Source of the DNA: Lithodes maja
Lineage: Eukaryota; Arthropoda; Malacostraca; Decapoda; Lithodidae
Length of the DNA: 64,000 bases
Assembly: GCA_037953745.1 (NCBI GenBank)
Contig: JBAKBP010001430.1
Span: 124,001 to 188,000 of the forward strand
Reading direction: 5' to 3'
Made by a program: the position numbers and the translations under genes. The notes below the pieces were generated by a model. It searched no databases, was not told where the DNA came from, and saw only the letters and a program-made list of their open reading frames with translations. Below, piece after piece: positions 55,858 through 64,000 of the stretch (position 1 is the stretch's first letter; each line of letters begins with the position of its first letter).

Positions 55858-56208
55858 TGATGACAAGAGAGGGTCGCTCATGCGCAAGTTCGACAGGGAT
55901 CTGCACATGACGGAACACGGGATGGGCCTTAAGCGGTAACTAAGGTAAACCCCTTTTTCTTCTCTTCTATGCTTTTTTCACCTTCGGTGGTAGTTTTGGT
56001 TAATGTACAACGTCTCCTAGAGCAAGATAAGGAGTAGACTCTAGACGTTTTCTTTTTAACCGTGGTTGGAATGACGACATAGCAGTCAAAATAGACAAGT
56101 CGTCATTGCAATTAGGTTAATAGCCTTGACGTTGGATTTTCCAAGACTACTACCAAATAGTAGGTTTTCCTATTTGGTAGGTTGGGAGGTACGTCAAACC
56201 TCCCAATT
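55858..56208 (+). repeat. DIRS copy B right inverted terminal repeat and tip
   Basis: Inverted copy of 44524-44816 followed by the right-end-specific 50 bp. About 7 differences from copy A over 330 bp. Confidence 0.9.
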
Positions 56209-56229
56209 TCTGACAATTTCTGGTACTGT

Positions 56230-56756
56230 TGTTGTTGTTGTTGTTGTTGTTCCCCAAGCTGCCTGGCCGAACAGCCCCAAGGCCCCGAGCAAGGCCAAGG
56301 CCATAACCGAGCGCCCCCACAGAACCCTCCCCGCCGACCACAATAAAGCCTGGGTGACCGAAGCCACTCCATGGCGGGGAGCTGAGGAGGGTGCGGAAAT
56401 GCCCGGGAAACCAAAGCCCCACCCAGGGCCCTGTGTCCCTCAGCAATTATGAAGAGAAAGTTGAGGGGCAAGGGAAAAATGTGACGCTTTGACTTCCAAT
56501 CTTGGTAGATTGGGAGGTCAATCCACGTTAGAGACGCCGTCACTTGAGATCTAGAAAATATATAAGTAAAAGGAACAGTCAGAGTAAGCTATGGGTATGG
56601 CAGAGATTGCTCAGTTCTCACTCTGATAGACCAGCCCATCACCACATGACTAGAACCCAATCCTCTCAGCATCAGCTAGGAAAGGCCCTAGAAAGCCGCC
56701 TTTGGCGGGGGGATAGCTCCCCTATTTCAACCCTTTTCGGGGTTGGGCACCCGCCG
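56230..56756 (-). mobile_element. SINE-like element, copy S3 (longest)
   Basis: Minus-strand copy of the S1/S2 family, flanked by TTCTGGTACTGT (56218-56229 and 56757-56768). It extends about 120 bp further 5' than the others, including two GC-rich hairpins (GAAAGCCGCCTTTGGCGGGG and CCCTTTTCGGGGTTGGG). Probably the full-length form. Confidence 0.88.
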
Positions 56757-57020
56757 TTCTGGTACTGTACATTGATCTGGCGTTAATGTGGATAAGATGG
56801 AGCCATTTGTTGGTGAACACTCTGTATTCATCTTTGATTTTGAATGTGTCCTGGCTGGATTCTGAGTTGTTAATACTTGGTTCATCTACATTAATATTTG
56901 GTAATGAATGCAAGGCACACATGTTGCATAGGAATTCCCGTTCTTCACTGTTGGTATTCTTAGAGATGCACTTCATGTGAGCTACAGTTTTACACTTAAC
57001 ACAGTTTAGGAAAATATTTT
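56757..57020 (-). pseudogene. LINE-C 5' piece: PHD-like region and start of endonuclease
   Basis: Minus strand reads CVKCKTVAHMKCISKNTNSEEREFLCNMC (Cys/His finger), an Asn/Ser-rich linker, then YRVFTNKWLHLIHINARSM, the first endonuclease motif. Beyond the SINE and DIRS copy B it continues at 44523 with INLLANKAKASIIAITETWLD. A 5-bp AGTAC insertion after ATG-TAC breaks the frame. Confidence 0.8.
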
Positions 57021-57354
57021 GTGATCGGATACTAACGCATCGAGGATTTTGGGTTTAGTATCCAATCACCTCTCCTTGTCAAACTCATTTGCAATATAAT
57101 CAACTATCTTCATTTTCCATGTGTTATTCCAACATTCCACTACAATATATTATCATATATTTTGAAAAGAATAAATAGGCCTACATGTATAGAGATAATT
57201 TTTAAGCTGACAAAGAAAGTAATTTCCATACGGGTTGCCGTAAGAATCGGGAGAAAAATTACAGTTGTTTACATTCGGTGTACGGTAGAAGCTAAACTAT
57301 TTATCCATTTAATTTATTTTTTTCACACAATACTTAGCTTTCATAGCTCTATAT
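57021..57354. other. Spacer between LINE-C piece and DIRS copy C
   Basis: Begins with the reverse complement of 38697-38770 (GTGATCGGATACTAACGCATCGAGG...). The rest is AT-rich and has no recognisable gene. Confidence 0.55.
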
Positions 57355-57647
57355 TTGTTAGTAGTCTTGGCAAATCCAACGTCAAGGCTATTAACCTAAT
57401 TGCAATGACGACTTGTCTATTTTGACTGCTATGTCGTCATTCCAACCGCGGTTAAAAAGAAAACGTCTAGAGTCTACTCCTTATCTTGCTCTAGGAGACG
57501 TTGTACATTAACCAAAACTACCACCGAAGGTGAAAAAAGCATAGAAGAGAAGAAAAAGGGGTTTACCTTAGTTACCGCTTAAGGCCCATCCCGTGTTCCG
57601 TCATGTGCAGATCACTGTCGAACGTGCGCATGAGCGACCCTCTCTTG
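57355..57647 (+). repeat. DIRS copy C left inverted terminal repeat
   Basis: About three differences from copy B over 280 bp, and inverted to the right repeats of copies A and B. Confidence 0.9.
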
Positions 57648-58629
57648 TTATCATTTTTTCACGCGCCTCCATTGATTGAGTCCGCTTTTGTTGTGCTCCT
57701 TCAATTCACCCTGTTTTAGGTTCGTTTCGGCTTTTCTGGCCTTCTTTTTGCTAGACAGATGTTACGTGATCTAGGACACACCTAAATGGGCTCCTCAGTG
57801 TGTTTAATGGAGACGCGTGTGGAAATAGCTACCGAAGGTACGGGGGCGCTTGGCGTTCCCCGTCTATATGTTTTCATTCTTTCTCTTTTCATATTCTTTT
57901 TTCCTGTTAGTCTGGGCATAGTTTAGCTTTTAGCTTCAATTAGCCTAGCTTGTTTATCATTCAGGAATTGCTATGCCCTTATGAGTTCTCATTTTTTCAT
58001 AGCCTAGGTGTACAGTTGGTTCACAACCTGCGATTTCGTGGTGGCGGTGCTGTTTGTAGTGTTTGTGTCAGCCGCATAACTAGCGTTATTCCCGAGTCCC
58101 CCCTTTCGAGCCTTCACTGTGTCTCAAGGGCCTGGGCGCTTAGTGGTTCGTGATACCCAGAGGTACCCCACGGGGGCCTCTCCCTCACTCCACAGGGTTT
58201 TTCGCCCCTGACACATTCTCTACTCGCGGCTAGGCCACCCTTTTTCTCACCAGTTTCATTACTGGTTTTTTGTGTTCCCTTCCTGTTTTCACCTCCATCC
58301 TTTCATAACTTTTGCCCAATCCTGGGGTACCCCACGGGGGCCCCTGTTGTGCCAAACCACCCACCCTGCCACTTCTCCTCATGGGCTTTGCTCTATCTCT
58401 GTGGGTTGGGTGGTTCCCAGGGGATGTGCCTCCTCTCCCCTGGTGTGTCTTCCTTGCCTCTCCCTTGACCGGTCGAGTCAGGATATTATCAAGGAAGACA
58501 CTGCTCAGCTAGATGGTCACGGTCATCGTCGCTTGGAGTTCATAAGGAGTTGACGCTTGTTTGCCGGCCTTTTTTGGTTTTCCTAGACGCCCCTCTCGCT
58601 TGTTCGGCACCGGGCCCTCTTGCCCGTTC

Positions 58630-58772
58630 CCGCAAATTTGCGGAGTGCTCGATTCGGCCCTCTGGGTCGTTTCGGCTCCCCGCAAATTTGCGGAGATCGC
58701 TGGGGGGTCGCGTGGCGATGTGGGAGGTTTGTGTCGGTACGGATCTACCTCTATTGGCCCGCAAATTTGCGG
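58630..58772 (+). promoter_or_regulatory. CCGCAAATTTGCGG palindrome array (copy C)
   Basis: Intact palindromes start at 58630, 58680 and 58759. The position corresponding to the third palindrome of copy B is scrambled (TCGCGTGGCGATGTGGG), with all four of its central A changed. Confidence 0.75.
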
Positions 58773-58880
58773 TTATAGTTGGCTTTCACTGTTGACCCTT
58801 TTTTGTGTCATATTGTTGCCTGATACTATATTGGTGTATGCACTTTCCTGGTGTTATAGGCCCTGCATGTAAGATGTTGA

Positions 58881-60640
58881 GTGGTGGTTAACACTTTCTC
58901 CATCTTTGCAGGTTCTGCTGGTGCTCTTCCGCCTCGGCCGCCCTCCTCACCTACCTCTGTGCTCCCGGTTTCGGGTGAGTACAGATGCCTGTTTGCATGT
59001 GTGTTCCTGTTTCCCCATGCTCCTTCCCTGGTTCTTCTTGGCCATTCTCTCCACTTACACCTTCGACGTGCTGATTCTGGTGTGTGTTCTTCTCGTGCTG
59101 GTCGGCTGCTTTGCTTTCGCCTTGGTTGTCGCTCCCCGTGCTTGGTGAGCCACATGTCCTGCTTGCGCCACTCGCTCTTTGTGTCCTCTACGGCCTACCT
59201 CCCTGCTCTGTGTGGCCCGTGTCTGGCCCTGGTGGTTGTGCTGCTCCATGGCCCTGGTTCCTCGGCGGCGGCTGTGGCCTCTGCTTCCCTTCCGTCGGTG
59301 TGGCCGATGGTCTCACGCCACTTTGGGCCTGTGGGCCGCCGTTCCCCGGCCTTTGTTGCCGCCCGGTTCCGCGTCACCCTGGGTATCCCTGACCCGACTG
59401 CCGGCCGTTCTACACAGCCCGTAGCCTCGTAGGTGGAGCTCTCGTCTCACACACGAGGGGTCGGGGGTTCACTCCCTGACCGGGCAGTGACGAATTGGGC
59501 TTGTCTCCTTTCATGTGTTAGCCTCAGTTCACCTAGCTGTAAATTGGTCCCTGGTCTTCGTGGACAACGTTGTGTCGTCCCGTCTGGGGGTTGGCACCAA
59601 TGGTGCAAGGCGAGCTGGGTATCATATGGTTCCCCTCCGCTACTGGTCAACCTAAGCCTCCACGCTCTCGCTCGCCTCGCTACTGCCCCTCGTCGTCCTC
59701 CTGATCGCCTTGACGTCGCCCGTCGCCCTCGTCTTGGTTCTCGCCCTGAGGCCGGGGTTGGCGGCTCTGCTCCTATGCGCCCTCCCCTGGCCTCTAAGGA
59801 TAGGGGCTCTCCTCCCTTCCGCCCGCTTTTATAGCCCAGCCGACTTCCTCTTACGTTGTCCTCTCCGCGCGCGGTTGTTCGTGCTGTCGCTGGCCCTCTG
59901 CTCCCTCCTACTCTGTCCAGGAGGGTCCGCCTGGGTGTCGTTGCTTCTCCTACTTCACCTACTTCCGTGCCTCTTCTTCCTTCACGGTCTCGTCCCGCGG
60001 TGGGGGTCCCTCCCTCCTCCGCCTCGGTGTCGGGCCGCCATGTTCTCTCAGCCCCGGGGGTCCTTGCTCTGTTTCCCCCGCGGCTCCTTCTGGCCTCCTT
60101 TCACCCGTCCGGCCTTCCCCTCCTGCCCTTCACTTCCCGTCTCGCCTGGGGGGTACCCCTCCTCTTGCCTCGGTGAGGTTTCGGGGTCCCCCTTTTCTCG
60201 GGAGCTGTCGTGTTGCTGGAAGAGGGGGTTGGTGCTGTTTCCCCCTCGGCCGTTCGTGTTCGGGGACAGGTCCCTCTACGGCGACACGGCCGTCGCCGCT
60301 CGCCTTCCTTGGGCCGCGGCGCTGCTGGTTCGTGTCGTGGGTCTCGCTCCCGCTCACGCTTGTCCCTGCGGGCCGACCCTTCTGGGTGGGGGGGGGGGTG
60401 GGGGGGGGGTCTCCTCTCTCGGTTCGATTGTTGGCTTTGCAGGGCTGGGTTGTGTCACACTTCGACGGGTGCTTGGCGTCGTTGGCTGCCTCCCTCTTCT
60501 CGCGCTTCTTGGCGGTGCCTCAACCTCAGCGCCTCGCCATTCCTACCCCTGCTACGGTCCCGCTCCCTTCTGCAGGCCTACGCTCTGGTCAGACTTCGCC
60601 GCACTGCCCTCCTTCCGGCTGTTCAGTCCCTGGCTGTGTT
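58881..60640 (+). pseudogene. DIRS copy C gag-like region
   Basis: Aligned to 46048-47700 of copy B. The N-terminal block is recognisable (SSAAAVASASLPSVWPMVSRHFGP). The C-terminal block corresponding to copy B's helical segment is heavily changed: Asp, Glu, Met and Ser codons with A have become Ala, Val, Trp or Cys codons. A SINE lies at about 59411-59656. No intact frame. Confidence 0.55.
59411..59656 (+). mobile_element. tRNA-derived SINE in DIRS copy C
   Basis: tRNA-like head TAGCCTCGTAGGTGGAGCTC, an anticodon arm TCGTCTCACACACGA (loop centre CAC) and B box region GGGGGTTCACTCCCTG. A body of about 180 bp ends near CCTAAG. Absent from copy B, where about 100 bp of other sequence lies at this point. 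Confidence 0.65.
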
Positions 60641-60835
60641 GCCGGGTCGGTCCTCCTTTGGGCCGGGTTTGTGCGACGCCGGTACGCCTGGCTTCGCCGT
60701 CATGCTCGGTCGCCCTCTCCCCTTGGAGGCCTGGTTTGTTGTGGCCTTCGCCTTCGCGCCGTTCCGTCGACGGCTCTCCTTCGGTCCCTCCCTTAGGTTC
60801 CTAGCCTTGACGTTGGACTGGGGTCGTCCCTGCTT

Positions 60836-62416
60836 TTGCCTCCTCTTGTGTCTGTCGGCGGGTTGGCCGGCGCGTTCTGGTCCTGGATGGGCGCGCCCAT
60901 TCTTGACCTTTGTTCTCTTGCTCCCCCGTTCTTCTCTCACCCGGATCAGGCCTCTGTCGCCACGGTTTTTCCCTTGCGACAGAGGGTGACGGACTTCTTG
61001 TCTTGTCTTTCGGTTCCCTCCAGCCGTCTGTCCCCGCCTGCGGCTTTTCGGGGCGTCTGCGCCAGGCGCTCTTCGCGAGGGTTTGGACTTTGTTCTGCGG
61101 GTCCACCTTCGGCTCGCGATGTCTTTGGTTCCCGAGCTGAAGGCGATTTTGTGCGCGGCAACTCGGCGCCGCCCGACGGTGCTGTCCTCGTTCTGCCGGC
61201 CGGCCCCCTTGGATATGTTATCCTCTGCTCTATATACGTCGGGGTTCTTTCAGCTGGTTGCTTGGGTATGCTCGCTTCTCTGTCGGCGGCCCCTGCTTCC
61301 GCCACGCGCCGACACGCTGTGTCGTTGCGGTCCCTGCTTCCGTCACGCACCGTCGTGCTGTGTCGCACGCGGGGTCTTCTCAGTCCCGTCCTTCTGCCGG
61401 TCCTCTTCGGGGTGCTGCTGCACGTGCTGCCGCCTTGCGCGGCCGCTGGCCTGGGCCGTTGCGGGCCAGTGCGTCGCTTCCGCCTCGCCCTTCTGTTCTT
61501 GCCCCTTTCATCCCCGCTGTGTCGGGGCTGGCTGGCCTTCCCCTTCCGGCCGCCCTTCGACGTGGTCTGCCCCGCGCCGGCCTGGGGTTGGGGGGGGGGG
61601 GGGGGGGTCGACGTGGCGCTCGTGCCCGCACGGCCCGTACCGAGGGTACCTCCGCGTCAACGCAATGTGTGGTTCTCTGGGTCGGACTCCTTGTTCTCCT
61701 TCTCGCCTGGCCGACCGGGTCGCTCCCCTCCTCTCGGGTGCTCCCTCGGGTTGTTTTTGCCCTTGCGCCCCTCGGTTGCCGCGAGGGACGTTGGGGGCGG
61801 CGGGTTGCGCGGTGGGGTCTCGCCTGGTGGTGGACGTCTCGGCCCCCTTTCCGCTCTTGTCACCGACGCCGGCCCATCTCTTCGGAGGTGGCCCACGTGC
61901 TCACTTCCATGCCCGAGCTGGGTGGCGTCGAGGGAGTTGACCGCCGGTCGCCCGGTTTTCCTCTCCCGTGTCTTTCTGGTCCCGTCGTCGAACTGCGACG
62001 CGATGCGACCGTTGGTGGTTCTGTCGGCCCTCAACAGGCGCGTCGTGCACACACGGTTTCGGATGCTGCCGGTACCCCTGGTACGCCTGGCCCTGTGCCC
62101 TCTGTCGTGGGTTGTGTCGCTGGCCCTCCAGGATGCGTCTTGGCTCGTTCCTCTCCATCCTCTCTTCCAGCGATTCTTGGCCGTTCGGACTTCCGATCGT
62201 GTGTTCCTGTTCGCCGGCCTTCCCTTCGGTCTCCACATCGCGCCGCGGGTCTTCTCCGCACATGTGGGGCCGGCTCTGGGTCCTCTCCTCAGGAGCGGGC
62301 TCCGGCTCCTGTTTTCCTTGGCCGACTGGTTGGTAGTTTCCGAAGCCCTGGGCCTGTGCGTTGGTGACGCCCTCACAGTCGTTCGCACCGTCGCACGGTT
62401 AGGGTTCCCCTTTTGA
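60836..62416 (+). pseudogene. DIRS copy C reverse transcriptase
   Basis: One open frame covers most of the RT: FLSRVFLVPSSNCDAMRPLVVLSALN (Asp of V-D-L now Val), HTRFRMLPVPL, SLALQDASWLVPLHP (motif A, catalytic Asp now Ala), VFLFAGLPFGLHIAPRVFS, and LLFSLADWLVVSE (motif C, YLDD now SLAD). It lacks the 5-bp duplication that breaks copy B. It ends at TGA (62414-62416), where copy B has CGA. Long openness here reflects loss of A-containing stop codons, not selection. Confidence 0.82.
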
Positions 62417-62432
62417 TGTTCCCGATTCACGC

Positions 62433-63540
62433 TTGACCCCGTCGCGTGTCGTGCCATGGGTCGGTCTCGCAGTCTTCGCCGTGTTGCACTCGGTTTCCCT
62501 CCTGGGGTGGCTCTGGGACTCGTTCGTGGGTTCGCTGCTTTGGGCCGCTCTGCCCCTTTCCTTAGGGAGCCTCTGGCTCCTCCGCCTCCTCCTCATGGGC
62601 CCCGTGGTGTTTCCGTTGCCCCTCTGGATCGGCTCCTGCCGCTCCTGCGTCCCGTTCGCTGACGCTTCGGTCTCTGGGTTGCTCCGGGCTCGCTCTCTGC
62701 GGCGGTGCCCTGGTCCGCCCCCCCCGCCGACGGTCTGGGTAGCCTCAGATCCGTCGAGCGCGGTTGGGTGGGGTTCCCGATCGACCCTGGGACGTCCACT
62801 TCCTGGCTGATGGGTGGGTCTCCCTCCACTTACCCGTCTATGCCCTCGGACTGTTGGTTCCTCTGTTCTTCCTGCGGGTCCACGCGCTGGCCCTTCGGGG
62901 TCAGTCGGTGGCCTTCGGGTTCGCCACTCAGACAGGCTGTCCCCTGTTTTCCTTCTGCGGGGGTTCCTCCAGGTCGTTGACTCTATTGGGGGTCTCGGTG
63001 GAGTTGTTCTTCCTCGCGGCCCGGCACCCCTTCTCCTTGCATGCCTCCTCCCTGCCCGGGCCTGCCACCCTGTGGGCGGCCGCCCTGTCGTGGGGGCAGG
63101 GCGTTCTTGTTGAATGGGCGTTGCAACGGACTGTGTTCGCCGACCTCGCGGCTTCCTGAGGTGTTCCGGAGGTCGCCTTGTTCGCATCGGGGGTGCCGCG
63201 CCGGTTGCCTTTGGACCTCTCCCTCCGGCCTCGCGCTCCGGGGGGGGTCCGGCCGCTTTCATGGTGGCCTGGTACAGGTGGCGGTCGATCTACATCTTTC
63301 CGCCCCCAGACGCGCTGTTGCTGTGCCCAGTCCTCGCGAGGCTGCGGCTGTATCACGGCTGCGTCTGGCTCCTCGCGCCTCTGTGGCCGGCACGGGCTTG
63401 GTCCGCCCGGTTGCCGCGGTGGTGCCCGAGTCCGGTCCCTCTACCTGTCTCCGGCTTCCACTTGGGCTCGGTTGGGGTCCTGCGGGCCTCGTTGGCCTTC
63501 GCGTCGTGCTTGTTCATGTGGCACGGTGGCTCCCGGTCCC
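62433..63540 (+). pseudogene. DIRS copy C RNase H
   Basis: VWVASDPSSAVGWG (first acidic block; copy B has T-D-T-S-S-E), SVELFFLAARHPFSLHAS, WAAALSWGQGVLVEWAL, then YIFPPPDALLLCPVLARLRLYHGCVWLLAPLWPARAWSARLP. The TAG of copy B after this block is TCG. Spread over several frames. Confidence 0.72.
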
Positions 63541-64000
63541 CGGCCGGGCCCTGGCCGGGTCCTGACTGACTTCCTGCAGCGTTCCTGGCCGTCTTCTCCT
63601 TGGGGGCCTTACGGGTCCCGCTGGGGGTCTTTTCCTAGGTGGCTACAGGCCACTCGCCTGCCTGTTGGCTCTTCTTCCCTCGTCCTACGCTCCTTGTTTC
63701 ACCTCTTCCGTACGCGTCGCTTTCGAGTCGACGCTATCCGTACCCCCTTGTCTGCCGTCCGGGGGCTCTTTGGGTCCGTCGCTGGGCTGGTCGTTCTGCC
63801 ACAGGCGCGGGATTCCTTCCTGCCGGCTGCCTTCCGGGATCGTCCTCCTCCGCGCCTGGTCCCTCCGCAGTGGGTTCTGGGGCGGGCTCTGGTCCTTCTG
63901 GCTTCACCCTCGTCTACAAGGGCCGCTACGCCGGCTCTGTTGCTCGGGCGTCCGCTCTTCCTTGTCGCTCTGGCCGCTGGGGTTCGGGTGTCTGCCCTTG
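63541..64000 (+). pseudogene. DIRS copy C tyrosine recombinase, N-terminal part
   Basis: Aligned to 372-800 of copy A and 54300-54740 of copy B. It ends at the window edge just at the first catalytic Arg box (CGCTGGGGTTCGGGTGTC). Confidence 0.7.

Larger units (their letters stand above)
44524..56208 (+). mobile_element. DIRS-like retrotransposon copy B, complete ends, LINE inside
   Basis: Both ends are present. Order: left ITR (44524-44816), leader with palindrome array, gag-like region, LINE insertion (47701-51300), RT-RNase H, tyrosine recombinase, ICR (55682-55795), right ITR (55858-56208). It sits in LINE-C without target duplication: left junction TATTTG, right junction AATTTC, rebuilt empty site TATTTC. 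I see no DAM-like methyltransferase motifs. The copy keeps more A than copies A and C, but its RT and RNase H catalytic positions are already changed. Confidence 0.9.
57355..64000 (+). mobile_element. DIRS-like retrotransposon copy C (3' end outside window)
   Basis: Left ITR (57355-57647), leader, palindrome array, gag-like region with a SINE, RT, RNase H and the start of the recombinase. Same order as copy B but without the LINE. Left junction reads TATTTGTTAG. Extremely A-poor in the coding part: bases 61441-61560 hold 3 A but 31 T by hand count. Copies B and C are only about 1.1 kb apart in the same orientation. Confidence 0.9.

Noticed and set aside
61657..63262. Long Arg/Pro-rich minus-strand frames in the DIRS copies
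   Set aside because: They are antisense to RT and RNase H, share no family motifs, and are expected when A is depleted on the plus strand.
44524..64000. ADAR editing, APOBEC deamination, CpG decay or RIP as cause of DIRS divergence
   Set aside because: These give A to G or C to T changes; here A is replaced by C, G and T in similar numbers and C to T is not prominent.

Overview
This window looks like a piece of a large, repeat-rich arthropod genome, most likely a decapod crustacean. That placement is an inference from the kind of DIRS-like and LINE elements present and from an arthropod-like WDR20 gene. No rRNA, authentic tRNA gene, CRISPR array or prokaryotic operon is visible. The one host gene I can support is the 3' part of a WDR20 homologue on the minus strand (two exons, 12186-10906 and 9764-9675). 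Nearly everything else is transposable elements, often nested several layers deep.

Layout. 1-2275: right part of DIRS copy A. 2276-9670: AT-rich intergenic DNA with small TA- and TTAA-flanked elements, tRNA-like SINE pieces and a truncated LINE tail. 9675-12186: WDR20. 13.3-19.1 kb: one decayed LINE (minus) split by a foldback and by SINE copies that themselves carry inserts. 19.4-24.2 kb: a longer LINE of the same general type with ORF1 and ORF2, split by a SINE. 24.2-26.3 kb: RTE-type fragments. 26.6-33.8 kb: a four-level nest (MITE, then a Jockey-like LINE, then a second LINE, then a Tigger-like MITE). 34375-38577: an apparently intact piggyBac element with perfect TTAA flanks. 38.6-40.4 kb: minisatellite and foldback. 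40.4-44.5 kb: a LINE split by a SINE, a piggyBac MITE and then by DIRS copy B. 44524-56208: DIRS copy B, itself carrying a LINE with an open ORF2. 57355-64000: DIRS copy C, running off the window.

The DIRS copies are the most striking part. Their ends, internal complementary region and insertion junction fit tyrosine-recombinase retrotransposition through a circle. Their coding regions differ in a very one-sided way: where copy B has A, copy C (and often copy A) has C, G or T in roughly similar numbers, while the inverted terminal repeats stay almost identical. This adenine-directed, any-base pattern is unlike ADAR or APOBEC editing and resembles the mutagenesis known from bacterial diversity-generating retroelements. 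It removes catalytic Asp and Tyr codons and, because every stop codon carries an A on one strand or the other, opens reading frames in all six frames. Other signals worth checking are a spaced array of a 14-bp palindrome in the DIRS leader, 5/10-bp GTAC-type micro-insertions, a 421-bp direct repeat flanking a LINE, and a SINE that shares its 3' end with a LINE in the window.
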